This document shows positions 31,342-41,093 of a stretch of DNA of 64,000 nt, piece by piece. How positions within the stretch are numbered: the stretch's first letter is position 1; each line of letters starts with the position of its first letter. Below the pieces are notes generated by a model. The model did no database searches. It was not told the DNA's origin and worked only from the letters and a program-made list of their open reading frames with translations. Source of the stretch: Fimenecus sp045532175 (GTDB lineage: Bacteria; Bacillota; Clostridia; Oscillospirales; Acutalibacteraceae); NCBI GenBank assembly GCA_045532175.1, contig JAZSFK010000054.1, positions 15,257 to 79,256 of the forward strand, read 5' to 3'. The position numbers were made by a program, and so were the translations under genes.

Positions 31342-31375
31342 AAGCACTCCAAAGCAGGGGTGCTTTAATTTTTGG
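31342..31375 (+). terminator. hairpin with T-tract in the late leader
   Basis: AAGCACTCC/GGGGTGCTT (one G-T pair) followed by TAATTTTT, 14 bp before the terS start. It could terminate read-through from the early operon or act as a late attenuator. Confidence 0.6.
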
Positions 31376-31388
31376 AAAGGAGAAACCT

Positions 31389-31883
31389 ATGGACGAAAAG
31401 GTAGCAGAAAATGCTGTTGACAATTCAGCGGAAAACAAGCCGAAGAGGTTGACAAAAAAACAAGAAGAGTTTTGTCGTGAATATGTAAAAGACCATAACG
31501 GAACTCAGGCTGCTATTCGTGCAGGTTATTCTCCTGAGTCCGCAAGACAACAAGCTCATAGGATGTTGACAAAAGATTACATCCTCTCACGCGTACACGC
31601 GATACAAATTGAAGAGTGTGAAAAAAAGTCTATAAATGAAGAATCGGTTTTATTAGGGTTGCAAGAGGTTTACGAACGTTGTATGCAGATGAAACCTGCA
31701 AAGGTATGGGATACACAAACACATCAATATGTTGACTCTGGGCAATATGTTTTTAATGCAAAAGGAGCAATTGCCGCATTGACAAAAATTGGTGAATACC
31801 TTGCAATGTTCAAGCAGAATGTAAACGCCAATGTCAACGGTTCAATGGATATCGTTAAGAAGTTAGAGGACTTGGTTAAGTGA
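31389..31883 (+). CDS. terS: terminase small subunit
   Basis: A 164-residue DNA-recognition subunit of the packaging motor. LTKKQEEFCREYV and GTQAAIRAGYSPESARQQAHRML (residues ~22-62) are the HTH signature of the Terminase_2/XtmA family. The C-terminus provides the oligomerisation region. It overlaps terL by 4 bp. Confidence 0.95.
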   Translation: MDEKVAENAVDNSAENKPKRLTKKQEEFCREYVKDHNGTQAAIRAGYSPESARQQAHRMLTKDYILSRVHAIQIEECEKKSINEESVLLGLQEVYERCMQMKPAKVWDTQTHQYVDSGQYVFNAKGAIAALTKIGEYLAMFKQNVNANVNGSMDIVKKLEDLVK

Positions 31884-33667
31884 TTTTTACTGCTGATTAT
31901 CTAATTTCAAGACGTAAAGCCAAGTGGGAAGAACTTCACGACATTGAATTTGATAAAGAGTTCAGAGCAGCAGTTGCTGACGAACTGTTGAAGAATGAAA
32001 CTTTACTCAATGAGATTATAAGAAATCCTGAAAAGCTGATTGAACTGGTTTTTGTTGTAGTAGATAAAAACCAAAAGACATTGCCATTCTTTTTGAATGA
32101 TGTTCAGCAGGATTTTGTGAACACTCTTAATCGAGCTAAAGAGGATTTTGAAAAGGGAATTATAACGGATATTTCGCTTTTGATACTTAAGGGAAGACAA
32201 CAAGGATTTACTACACTTGTAACAGCAATTCAGTTAGCATCTACAATTTTAAATTGTAACTTTCAAGGATTTACAATTGCTGATAAGAGTGACAATGCTG
32301 AAACAATCTTTCAAAATAAAGCAAAATTTCCTTATTCACAGTTGCCTGAAGCATTGCAACCAACAGAAAAGTTTAATAACCGCAGGCAATATCTCTTTGA
32401 AAAGCTCAACAGCAGTTGGTCAGTTGATACTGCGACAAAGGATGTCGGTCGTTCAAGAACGGTAAACTTCTTTCACGGCTCTGAGTGCGCATTCTGGAAA
32501 GACGGAATATCACCAATACAGGCGGCACTTGGCGAAGCCTTTACAAAGAACTGCATTAAGATATATGAGAGCACCGCAAACGGCTACAACGATTATCAAA
32601 AGATGTGGGATAGCGGTGTACATATAAACTGTTTTTACGAGTGGTGGAAGACAAAAGAATACAGAATAAACTTCCCTAATGATGAAGAAAAACAAAAGTT
32701 TTTAGATTTCATTCCATCAAAAAATGAATGGATAAATCAGCGACTAACATGGTTAATGAATGACGTTGGACTTGATACAGAACAGCTGTATTGGTACTAC
32801 AAAAAATATGAGGGCTATCTTGATAAAAGACTTATAAGACAGGAATATCCTTGTACTCCAAAAGAAGCTTTCTTGTTGTCAGGTGATAATGTATTCGATA
32901 CCGAAAAAATTATTGCTCGTTTGCAATCAATTGCAGAGCCGCTTAAAACCGGTTATTTTGAGTATAAATATGACGGTTTGCATATTACAAACATTAAATG
33001 GGTCAATGATAAAATGAACGGATATATTCACATTTATCAATTGCCAAATACACCAGAAATTACAAAATATTGCATTGGCGGTGATACCGCCGGTGACGGT
33101 AGTGACTGGTTTACCGGGCATGTGCTTGATGCAAAAACAGGAGAACAGTGTGCGGTATTGAAACACGAATTTGATGCTGACCAATATGCGAAACAAATGT
33201 ATTGCCTCGGTATGTACTATAAACAAGCTCTTATCGGTATTGAGGCTAATTTTGATACATATCCCATAAAAGAATTAAAACGCTTAGGGTATCAAAATCA
33301 ATACATACGTGAGGTTTTTGACCAATACACCGGCAAAAAGGAAAAACGATTTGGATTTAAAACAACAACGATTACAAGACCGCCAATTATATCGCAGTTA
33401 AAAGAGGTAGTAAGGGACCATACAGAAACCATCAATGACAAGGATACATTGGAAGAGTTGCTTACAATAATCAAAAATGAAGAGGGCAAGGCGGAAGCTC
33501 CTGCAGGCGGTCATGATGACCAAATGATGGGTCTTGCAATTGCTCACGAAATAAGAGGGCAGGTTGATTTCACACAAGAGGTTATTGAAATGCACTCACA
33601 GTATCAATTTTCATTTGAGAAAGACAATGAGAATTATGATTACGGACACACAATTGATGTTATATAG
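31880..33667 (+). CDS. terL: terminase large subunit
   Basis: A 595-residue packaging ATPase and nuclease. The Walker A-like loop is KGRQQGFTT (104-112), the Walker B-like segment HGSECAFW (about 199-206). The C-terminal RNase H-like nuclease shows GGDTAGDGSDW (about 402) and GGHDDQMMGLA (about 550), supplying the acidic metal ligands. Translation starts at a GTG overlapping the terS stop, after AGAGGA. It drives DNA into the prohead through the portal. Confidence 0.95.
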   Translation: MIFTADYLISRRKAKWEELHDIEFDKEFRAAVADELLKNETLLNEIIRNPEKLIELVFVVVDKNQKTLPFFLNDVQQDFVNTLNRAKEDFEKGIITDISLLILKGRQQGFTTLVTAIQLASTILNCNFQGFTIADKSDNAETIFQNKAKFPYSQLPEALQPTEKFNNRRQYLFEKLNSSWSVDTATKDVGRSRTVNFFHGSECAFWKDGISPIQAALGEAFTKNCIKIYESTANGYNDYQKMWDSGVHINCFYEWWKTKEYRINFPNDEEKQKFLDFIPSKNEWINQRLTWLMNDVGLDTEQLYWYYKKYEGYLDKRLIRQEYPCTPKEAFLLSGDNVFDTEKIIARLQSIAEPLKTGYFEYKYDGLHITNIKWVNDKMNGYIHIYQLPNTPEITKYCIGGDTAGDGSDWFTGHVLDAKTGEQCAVLKHEFDADQYAKQMYCLGMYYKQALIGIEANFDTYPIKELKRLGYQNQYIREVFDQYTGKKEKRFGFKTTTITRPPIISQLKEVVRDHTETINDKDTLEELLTIIKNEEGKAEAPAGGHDDQMMGLAIAHEIRGQVDFTQEVIEMHSQYQFSFEKDNENYDYGHTIDVI

Positions 33668-33676
33668 GAGAAAAAT

Positions 33677-33919
33677 ATGGAGTTATTGTTAGTTGCATTG
33701 ATTATCAGTTTGTCAAATATTGCTTGTGTAATCATAGGGATTAAAGCAGGTCGCGGTAAAGATATTAAAATTTCAAGCCCTGTGGAAATTATTAAAGAGC
33801 ATAAAGAAAATAAAGAAGCTCAGTTTGAAGAAAAACAGAAACAACAGGCCATTGCAACAATGTTGCATAATATAGACGTGTATGACTGTACCGGAGCAGG
33901 TCAACAGGATATCACATGA
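33677..33919 (+). CDS. small membrane protein between terL and portal
   Basis: An 80-residue protein with one N-terminal transmembrane helix (residues 2-22) and a charged, coiled-coil-prone tail (EHKENKEAQFEEKQKQQ). It is preceded by TAGGAGAAAAAT. Such a gene in the packaging cluster is common in phages but has no assigned function. Confidence 0.6.
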   Translation: MELLLVALIISLSNIACVIIGIKAGRGKDIKISSPVEIIKEHKENKEAQFEEKQKQQAIATMLHNIDVYDCTGAGQQDIT

Positions 33920-33939
33920 TATTAAGGAGTGTGAATTAA

Positions 33940-35655
33940 GTGGATTTAGAAATAGACAAAATCATAGAGACTGATATTTGGACGTTATACGAACAGAATG
34001 TAAGTTATTGCAGGATGATGGGAATGTTCACAGATACGGACATAAATCATCGTATGTTTAATGGTGACCAATGGAACGGCCTAAAGGTTAAGGGTATTGA
34101 AAAGGTACAGTACAATATTCTCAAGCCTATTATCAAGTATAAGACCGGTATCATAATGACAAATCTTTTTGCCATAAATTATTCTTCAGAAAACTTTGAA
34201 AATAAGGAATTTCGAAAAAATGCCGAAAAGATATGCAAACTCCTTAATAAAAAAGCTGCAAGAATATGGGAACATGATTATATGGACCTTAAGCTAAGGC
34301 TTGTTGTTAAGGATGCTGCAATTAATGATGAAGGCATCATTTATGTTTCAGTTGATAGTGAAACTGGACTTCCTGTTAATGAGATTATAGACAAGAATGA
34401 TATCTTCTATGGGAATGAAAACGATTTGGATATTCAAAGTCAGCCATATATTCTCATTAAACAGAGAAAACCTGTATCAGAGGTGCAACAGATTGCGAAG
34501 GCAAACGGAGTAAGTGAGGAACAGCTCCATCACATTATGGGTGACTATGATAATCTTGAAGAAGCAGGTGAAACTGCTAAATATGAGAAAGACCCGATGT
34601 GTACAGTTGTAACAAAAATGTACAAACATAACGGTACTGTGCATTTTGCAAAGTCTACACGATATGTTGAAATCAAGAAGGATACTGACAGCGGATATAA
34701 ATATTATCCTGTTGCACACCTTCTTTGGGAAGAAAAGAAGGGTTCTGCAAGAGGCGAAGGTGAAGTAAGACAGCATATTCCAAATCAGTTGGAAATCAAC
34801 AAAACAGCCATGCGAAGGGCTTTAACAGTTAAGAGTTCCGCTTACCCGAATAAAGTTGCAAATGTTGGTATGATAACTAACCCGAGTGAAGTTGACAGGG
34901 TGGGAAGCACTATCAAGGTGAATAGTCAGACGGTTGATGATGTTGCAAAAATCTTTTCCTATGTTCAACCTGCACAAATGTCAACAGATGCAAAAGAACT
35001 TCTTAATGAGCTCATAAGTAACACTCGTGAGCTTGCCGGTGCAGGTGAAATTGCAACAGGACAAGTGAATCCTGAAAGTGCTTCAGGCCGTGCTATTCTT
35101 GCGGTTAAACAAGCATCTGAACAGCCTCTCACAGAGCATCTTGTCTATGTTAAAATCTTTGTTGAAAACTTAGCAAGAATTTACCTTGATATTATCACTG
35201 TGAACAATGATAGTATTCAGCTTGAGGATGAAATTATTGACCCGACAACAAATGAAAAGACAACTGTTCTTGTAGAGGTGCAAAAAGTAACTTTAGAAGC
35301 ATTACAGCCTGTTGTGAAGGTTGATATAACACCAAAGAGTGCATTTGATAAATATGCACAGGAGCAAAGTATTGAAAATCTTTTAACAGCAGGAATGTTT
35401 AATTCTCAAAGGATGCCTGAGTTGAAATTGTACATTCAGGCACTGGATGACGATTCAACAATGCCAAAGCAGAGAGTTTTGGATATAATTGCTGAATGGG
35501 AACGTGAACAGCAGAAGATAGCACATATTAAGGTGCAGTCTCAAATGCTGCAACAGAGATTCAATCAGTTCATCAATAGTGATATTGACGGACAAGCTGC
35601 ACAGATGGTAGATGCTATGAGGCAATTACAAGCAAAGCAATCAGCGGTAAGTTAA
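33940..35655 (+). CDS. portal protein, P22-like
   Basis: A 571-residue protein forming the dodecameric DNA channel at one capsid vertex. RQHIPNQLEINKTAMRRALT (about residues 278-297) and the following helical stem resemble the P22-type portal family of short-tailed phages. The segment AGEIATGQVNPESASGRAIL is also typical. The start is a GTG 10 bases after AAGGAG; the GTG at 33931 is followed by a stop. The P22-like type is the main evidence for a podovirus-like virion. Confidence 0.85.
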   Translation: MDLEIDKIIETDIWTLYEQNVSYCRMMGMFTDTDINHRMFNGDQWNGLKVKGIEKVQYNILKPIIKYKTGIIMTNLFAINYSSENFENKEFRKNAEKICKLLNKKAARIWEHDYMDLKLRLVVKDAAINDEGIIYVSVDSETGLPVNEIIDKNDIFYGNENDLDIQSQPYILIKQRKPVSEVQQIAKANGVSEEQLHHIMGDYDNLEEAGETAKYEKDPMCTVVTKMYKHNGTVHFAKSTRYVEIKKDTDSGYKYYPVAHLLWEEKKGSARGEGEVRQHIPNQLEINKTAMRRALTVKSSAYPNKVANVGMITNPSEVDRVGSTIKVNSQTVDDVAKIFSYVQPAQMSTDAKELLNELISNTRELAGAGEIATGQVNPESASGRAILAVKQASEQPLTEHLVYVKIFVENLARIYLDIITVNNDSIQLEDEIIDPTTNEKTTVLVEVQKVTLEALQPVVKVDITPKSAFDKYAQEQSIENLLTAGMFNSQRMPELKLYIQALDDDSTMPKQRVLDIIAEWEREQQKIAHIKVQSQMLQQRFNQFINSDIDGQAAQMVDAMRQLQAKQSAVS

Positions 35656-35666
35656 TAACGATATTT

Positions 35667-35693
35667 AAGCACTCTTTTAAAGGGTGCTTTTTA
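35667..35693 (+). terminator. hairpin after the portal gene
   Basis: AAGCACTC/GGGTGCTT with a T-tail, in the 118-bp gap before the scaffold gene. It may lower expression or separate the packaging genes from the more abundant capsid genes. Confidence 0.65.
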
Positions 35694-35773
35694 TATGCTC
35701 TAATCATTGACGAGTTTAAAAGCTATGAAATCAGTGAATCAAAACACTAACGAAAAAATAGGAGGAGTCTTAA

Positions 35774-36589
35774 ATGGACGCAATTGAAACAAATGTAATT
35801 GAAAAAATTACTGAAAACGTGGATTCAACTGCCACAAAGGAAACAGTTGAAACTGATGGTGCAGGACAGGTACAGACACCAAATGAAGAAACACCACCAC
35901 CCAAGCTTTATACTCAGGCCGAGCTTGATGACATTTCAAACACACGAGTAAGACGTCGTGAAGGTAAAATCCATAAGGATTATGACCAGTCTTACGGCGA
36001 GCTTGTAAGAGTGCTTCAAGCAGGCACAGGTGAGAAGGATGTCAAGAAACTGGCACAAAACTTTAAAGCCTACTACGAAGGCAAGGGTGTGGATATGAGT
36101 GCTATGAACCAGCCTCATTATTCTGATGAAGATACCGCTATTCTTGCAAGAGCAGATGCTCAAGGAATTATTGAAGCAGGTAATGATGAGGTCAACGATG
36201 AAATCGGTAGGCTTATACGACTTGGCGACAATATAAGTCCTCGTGACAGGGCGGTGTTAAAGGCGTTGACTGCACACAATCAGGAATTTGAGAGGAACAA
36301 AGCTTTGGCTGAAATCGGTGTTTCAGAGTCTGTATATAACAGTGCAGAATTCAAAGCATTTGCTAATCAATTCAAGGAAAATGTACCTATTACTGAGGTG
36401 TATAAGCAGTTTGCGAAGACCTCAAAAACATCAACCACCGAGCCAATTGGCTCATTAAAAAACGGAAGCCATAGAGAAGAAAAGACGTACTATTCTCCTG
36501 AAGACGTAGATAAACTGACTCCTGAAGATTATAAAAATCCGACAGTTATGAAGAATGTACGCGAATCTATGACCAAATGGAAAAATTAA
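35774..36589 (+). CDS. probable scaffolding protein
   Basis: A 271-residue, acidic and mostly helical protein. The low-complexity N-terminus (residues 1-45) and charged helical body are typical of head scaffolds, and it lies between portal and major capsid genes. No protease motif is visible. Preceded by TAGGAGGAG, a strong site that fits high expression. Confidence 0.75.
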   Translation: MDAIETNVIEKITENVDSTATKETVETDGAGQVQTPNEETPPPKLYTQAELDDISNTRVRRREGKIHKDYDQSYGELVRVLQAGTGEKDVKKLAQNFKAYYEGKGVDMSAMNQPHYSDEDTAILARADAQGIIEAGNDEVNDEIGRLIRLGDNISPRDRAVLKALTAHNQEFERNKALAEIGVSESVYNSAEFKAFANQFKENVPITEVYKQFAKTSKTSTTEPIGSLKNGSHREEKTYYSPEDVDKLTPEDYKNPTVMKNVRESMTKWKN

Positions 36590-36610
36590 AAAATTGAAAG
36601 GATGATTTAA

Positions 36611-37423
36611 ATGGCTGGTAATTTTAAGCCAATGTTCTGGAGTGCATACTGCCAGACAGAACTTGAAAAAGATTTAGTCCTTGCTAACTGGTGTGATTAC
36701 AAGTTCGAAGGCGAAGTAAAACTCGGTGACCGACTTAAGATTGTTGGTGCTGTTCGCCCCAAGATTCAGACTTACACTCCCGGTAAGGATTTGGAAATCG
36801 AAAATCTTGGTAACAACTCTCAGTATCTCGACATCACAGAGTCAAAAGCTTTTGCATTTGAGGTTGATGATGTTGACAGAGCACAGTCTATTAAAGGCTA
36901 TCTTGAAACACAGTTCAATGAAGCAAAAATTGCACTTGCAGAAGATGCTGACGCTTTTGTTGGTAAATTGGCTGCAAAAGCAAACAAGAATTTGATGAGT
37001 GATTCTATTGAACTTAAAGCACTTGAAAGCTCTTTGGACCCAATTGATGAAGCTCACATCAAATTGTACGAAAATGATGTCTCACAGAAAACAGAACTTG
37101 CAGCAGAGCTTACACCAAAGCACATTGTTGCTATTCGTAAAGAACTTGCTGAACTCTTTACCGATAACGTTGAATTGGTTAAACGTGGTGCACTTGGCAA
37201 GTACGGTAATACATATCTTCGTATGTCAAATAACCTTTACAGTGATGGTGCTGATACCTACGAAATGGTTCGTACCAAGAAGGCAATTGCTTTTGCAGGT
37301 CAGATTAACAAGGTTGAAACCTGCAAGAAGGAAAAAGGCTTTGCAGATATCATTAAGGGCCTTCACGTATATGGTGCGAAGATTGTCCGTCCAAAAGAAC
37401 TTTATGTAATTAAGGTTCATTAA
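36611..37423 (+). CDS. probable major capsid protein
   Basis: A 270-residue protein placed after the scaffold, with biased codon usage and a strong ribosome binding site (GAAAGGATG). FWSAYCQTELEKDLVLANWC and the beta-rich KLGDRLKIVGAVRP resemble short HK97-fold capsid proteins. The identification rests mainly on position and size. Confidence 0.8.
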   Translation: MAGNFKPMFWSAYCQTELEKDLVLANWCDYKFEGEVKLGDRLKIVGAVRPKIQTYTPGKDLEIENLGNNSQYLDITESKAFAFEVDDVDRAQSIKGYLETQFNEAKIALAEDADAFVGKLAAKANKNLMSDSIELKALESSLDPIDEAHIKLYENDVSQKTELAAELTPKHIVAIRKELAELFTDNVELVKRGALGKYGNTYLRMSNNLYSDGADTYEMVRTKKAIAFAGQINKVETCKKEKGFADIIKGLHVYGAKIVRPKELYVIKVH

Positions 37424-37441
37424 TGAGAAAGGAGAATCATT

Positions 37442-37783
37442 ATGGCTAATGTAAAGATTACACCTGTTAAGTGTGAAGTGAACACACTTACAAAGATTGA
37501 AGCCGTTTCTGCATCAACAGAAGGTATGGAGTTTAAAATGCCCCGTGCTTCTGATGAATATGTGATTGTGCTTGCAAAGAACACAGATAATTCGGAGCAC
37601 ACCTTCACAATGAAGGCTCCGACAGACGGTTCATATTGTGCGGCTGACAGTGACGAAACAATTTCTCTCGCGTCAGGAGAAACTGCAATTTTCCGTTTTG
37701 AGAGTGCAAGATTTGCAAACAATGACGGTACAGTTGTCTGTGTTGCAGACAATACAACGGTTAAAATTGCTGTAATTTATTAA
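37442..37783 (+). CDS. probable capsid decoration or head-stabilising protein
   Basis: A 113-residue, predicted all-beta protein (MANVKITPVKCEVNT..., residues 1-113) without helices or charged tail. It directly follows the capsid gene after AAAGGAG. Position and fold suggest a decoration or auxiliary head protein. A GC-rich hairpin (37788-37811) follows. Confidence 0.55.
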   Translation: MANVKITPVKCEVNTLTKIEAVSASTEGMEFKMPRASDEYVIVLAKNTDNSEHTFTMKAPTDGSYCAADSDETISLASGETAIFRFESARFANNDGTVVCVADNTTVKIAVIY

Positions 37784-37876
37784 AACTCGGGGTGGTGCGA
37801 AGGCATCACCCCATTTACATCGTACTGAGAGAAAATGTCCGTGCAACTCGGACAAGTACGTAATATGGAGGTAAAT

Positions 37877-38224
37877 ATGAAGCAGTTAGAAAAATTAGAG
37901 AAATTCGTTGTATTGCCCAATGTGGGTTTTTATGGCGGTTTCATTTATGACGGTGAAGACATTATATTGTGTGATGACCACGATACAGACCATGGTTATG
38001 ATTTCAAAGTGAAGCAGAAAATTGAAAACAATGTTCTTATAACTGACAGTGAAAGGACCTACGAACGTCAGAACGGTAAAACAGTTACTGAAAAAATACA
38101 TCAGGAAGTTGAACTCGAAAAAGGACAGCTTCTTGTGTATGTAGAGGGATTAGGATTTACCATACCCGAACATTCTATGTGCTTAATTGATGAGGCAATT
38201 GAGCAATACAAGATATTGAAGTAA
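37877..38224 (+). CDS. hypothetical structural-region protein, 115 residues
   Basis: The ATG at 37877 follows TGGAGG; 14 upstream codons run through the preceding hairpin and are not supported. The protein looks beta-rich (FYGGFIYDGEDIILCDDH, KGQLLVYVEGLGFTIP). It may be a small head or tail accessory protein; no family recognised. Confidence 0.55.
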   Translation: MKQLEKLEKFVVLPNVGFYGGFIYDGEDIILCDDHDTDHGYDFKVKQKIENNVLITDSERTYERQNGKTVTEKIHQEVELEKGQLLVYVEGLGFTIPEHSMCLIDEAIEQYKILK

Positions 38225-38247
38225 TTCATATAAAGGAGTGAGTGTGA

Positions 38248-40395
38248 ATGTTTAAAATTGATGAAGATATGACCATCAATGTGAATCGAGGAGATTGCGG
38301 AAAAATTGATGTGTCGGCTACGATTGACGATGAAAAATACTATTTTGAGCCGGGTGACATATTAAGACTTAAGGTTTTTGAAAAGAAAAACTGTGAAAAT
38401 GTTGTATTAAAGAAGGATTTCGGTGTTGAGGTTATAACGGATACAGTTACTCTCACACTCACAGGAAAGGATACTAAATTTGGTGGACTTATAAACAAGC
38501 CAACAAATTATTGGTATGAAATTGAACTTAACCCCGAAACAAACCCACAGACCATTGTCGGTTATGATGATGAAGGGCCTAGACTCTTCTGCTTACATCC
38601 TGAAGGTAATGAGGTAGAGGAAACAGAGCCGGATGAAACAGATATTGGTGCGTTTGATGACAAGTTGGATTTAACGTCAAACAAGGCTGTACCAAACAAG
38701 GTTATTGCACAGGCTTTTTACTCTCTTCAAGGAAAAGTAAATCAATATCCAACCGATGTAATATCCGTTGAATCTTGGGGTGTTGTTGGTGACGGTGAAA
38801 CAGATGTAACTGACAAACTCAATGCTATGTTTGAAAGCTTAAAGGGTGGAGAAACCGTATATTTCCCTGATGGAATATACAAGGTTTCTGCTCAATCAGA
38901 AATGTGGTTCAACAGTAGATATCACGCTATTAAAATCCAAAACAAAGATAATGTAAAAGTTGTATTAAGTCCAAATGCAATAATTAAATGTGAAAAAGTG
39001 GATTTTACACCAACGCAGGTGGGTATATTCTTTGTTTGGAACTGTAACAATTTTGAAATAACCGGTGGAGCCATTGATGGCGGTTGGAAGAGTGAGACCA
39101 CTTATAACTATGATTTCCCTAAAGATGGTGATGAAATAGGTAGCGGAATGAACGGTGTTGAAGTAAGAAATGGAGACCGTGTCTATATTCACGATATGAC
39201 TCTCTATAATTGTTATGGTGATGGCTTATTTATTTCTCCGTTTTATAAGGGCAAAAATAGTACAACTGAACCCGGGAATGCAATACAAGGCGGAGTAATT
39301 GATAATTGTTATGTTCACAACTGTGCAAGGAATGGAATTGCAGTAGAAGGAACAGAAAATTTTATTGTTCGCAACTGTCTCATTCACTCAATTAGTGGTC
39401 ATAATGCGGAATTAGGAATTGATTTGGAATGTGAATTTAAGCCAAGCAGTGATGGTATAAGAAGATTAAATAAAAATTGTTTGATTGAAAACTGTACAAT
39501 ATATGATTGTCCTGGTGGAGCAGTAACGGTTTCTACCGGCTCACAAGATACAACAATATCAAACTGTAATTTTTATTCCTGTGATATAAACCAAGCACCT
39601 TCAAAAGAAGTAGGCAATTTAAAAATCATAAATACAAAATTTGGCATAATGGAATTGTCCTACAAAAGTGTGGTTGAAAATTGTGAACTTGAAACTGTTT
39701 CTCCACAGTCTGTAACAGAAGGCAGTGCAAACGGGTATTTTAAAAACTGTATTATAAAAGGAGTTAAAAATACTAATTATGCAATAATCAGCATGAGCTC
39801 TAATGGTGATAAGTTGTCATTTGACGGTTGTGTGTTCTTAAATGAAAATCCCGAATTCAGTGGAGCTACAAATTTTGTTAACAGAACAGCAGGCGGTGCA
39901 TCACCTTACGAACTTACATTTAACAAATGCACATTTTATTTATGGGATAACTTAAGGCTTTTTGAAGCAGGAAACGACTATACCAAAAAAATAGAACTGC
40001 TTGGATGCAATTTCTTTTATAAAACAACACAGCCAATAAGACCGATGGTCTATGTAAAAATGAATTTTTTTAAAATGCTTGATTGTGTTATACATTGTGA
40101 AGATATGTTGCAGGGAATGTCAACAGATTTAGGTGTAACCTATGGATTAATTTCTGTAAAACAGACCGATGCTAATAGCGTACACATTATTGTCGGTAAT
40201 AAGATAATAAATAATGGAATGTTAAAATCTTTTGTTACATTTGGAACAGAAACAATAGATGATGTTAAGACTCCTGCAGATAGAGGAACAACTTATCTAA
40301 TTAACAATGTCTGCAATGTTGAAAAGACAATAAGCAATGAACCGACAGGCACATTAAAATCCAATGGCAACGTCGATTTAACAACATTCGGATAA
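38248..40395 (+). CDS. tailspike with right-handed beta-helix
   Basis: A 715-residue protein. Residues 1 to ~125 form a beta-rich attachment domain like those at the N-terminus of clostridial phage baseplate proteins. An acidic linker (EVEETEPDETDIG) follows. From about 170 to 650 there is a repeated beta-helix pattern of the pectate lyase/tailspike kind, opening with WGVVGDGETDVTDKL (about 178-192) and many N-C and I-N-C steps. Such spikes bind and often cleave capsule or cell-wall polysaccharides. The enzymatic residues cannot be named from sequence alone. Confidence 0.85.
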   Translation: MFKIDEDMTINVNRGDCGKIDVSATIDDEKYYFEPGDILRLKVFEKKNCENVVLKKDFGVEVITDTVTLTLTGKDTKFGGLINKPTNYWYEIELNPETNPQTIVGYDDEGPRLFCLHPEGNEVEETEPDETDIGAFDDKLDLTSNKAVPNKVIAQAFYSLQGKVNQYPTDVISVESWGVVGDGETDVTDKLNAMFESLKGGETVYFPDGIYKVSAQSEMWFNSRYHAIKIQNKDNVKVVLSPNAIIKCEKVDFTPTQVGIFFVWNCNNFEITGGAIDGGWKSETTYNYDFPKDGDEIGSGMNGVEVRNGDRVYIHDMTLYNCYGDGLFISPFYKGKNSTTEPGNAIQGGVIDNCYVHNCARNGIAVEGTENFIVRNCLIHSISGHNAELGIDLECEFKPSSDGIRRLNKNCLIENCTIYDCPGGAVTVSTGSQDTTISNCNFYSCDINQAPSKEVGNLKIINTKFGIMELSYKSVVENCELETVSPQSVTEGSANGYFKNCIIKGVKNTNYAIISMSSNGDKLSFDGCVFLNENPEFSGATNFVNRTAGGASPYELTFNKCTFYLWDNLRLFEAGNDYTKKIELLGCNFFYKTTQPIRPMVYVKMNFFKMLDCVIHCEDMLQGMSTDLGVTYGLISVKQTDANSVHIIVGNKIINNGMLKSFVTFGTETIDDVKTPADRGTTYLINNVCNVEKTISNEPTGTLKSNGNVDLTTFG

Positions 40396-40409
40396 AAGAG
40401 GGATAACCT

Positions 40410-40517
40410 ATGCAGATTAAAGGAAAAGTAAAAAATCACAAAGAAAAGCAAGTGATTAAGGGTAAAGTTAAAGCACCGCCGGGGATTGTCGGCAAGGTGA
40501 AACAGTCAAAAGGTTAA
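40410..40517 (+). CDS. very small lysine-rich protein, 35 residues
   Basis: The ATG at 40410 follows AAGAGGGATAACC. The peptide contains three copies of a GKVK motif (IKGKVK, IKGKVK, VGKVK) and is strongly basic. It lies between the tailspike and connector genes with a ribosome binding site and no overlap. The repeat and site suggest it is real. Confidence 0.5.
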   Translation: MQIKGKVKNHKEKQVIKGKVKAPPGIVGKVKQSKG

Positions 40518-40529
40518 GGAGCTGAAAGT

Positions 40530-41093
40530 ATGACACTTTTAGAAATGGAAAAAAAGTTCTTGGGTCTTATTGAGGAATTAAATCCGGATAGCGAATATCT
40601 AACAGATGACCCGGATATTGCAACAAAAAAATATGATGTAATAAATCAGGTTATGTTTGAGCTGTCCCGCATAAAGAAGATTCCTCGATATGTTGAGATT
40701 GAAGTTAAGGAAGGTGACATAATCAACTTTGATAAACTCGAAAGAGCTTGTGGCTCTGAGGTGTATCAAATTGCAAAGGTCAGCGGTGTTTCTTATGATT
40801 TTAAGGCTCAGGGAACGGTCATAAAGGTTCTTGAAAGTGGTACTGCAGAGATTGACCTATACATATATCCTGAACGAATTACCGAAAAGACAAAAGCAAG
40901 GGCCTATGAGTTTGAATTGAGTCCTGATGTTCTTGAAATAATGCCTTATGGCATTGCTGCAGATATTTTAAAAAGTGATATTTCTTCAGACTACGGAAAA
41001 ATCTATTCACAAAGATATGAAGACATGCTACAACGACTTGACCCAAGATATAATATGCCAACAGTGACATTTGAAGGGGGATTTGATATCTAA
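40530..41093 (+). CDS. probable head-tail connector protein
   Basis: A 187-residue protein preceded by AAGGAGCTG. The N-terminal helices (LEMEKKFLGLIEELNPDSEYL) and the C-terminal helix with MPYGIAADILKSDISSDYGKIYSQRYEDML resemble gp4/gp6-type head-completion adaptors of short-tailed phages. It overlaps the next gene by one base. Identification rests on position and pattern. Confidence 0.6.
   Translation: MTLLEMEKKFLGLIEELNPDSEYLTDDPDIATKKYDVINQVMFELSRIKKIPRYVEIEVKEGDIINFDKLERACGSEVYQIAKVSGVSYDFKAQGTVIKVLESGTAEIDLYIYPERITEKTKARAYEFELSPDVLEIMPYGIAADILKSDISSDYGKIYSQRYEDMLQRLDPRYNMPTVTFEGGFDI

Noticed and set aside
36999..37409. Plus-strand ORF of 136 codons within the capsid gene
   Set aside because: It is an out-of-frame shadow of the capsid gene with no ribosome binding site or sensible composition.
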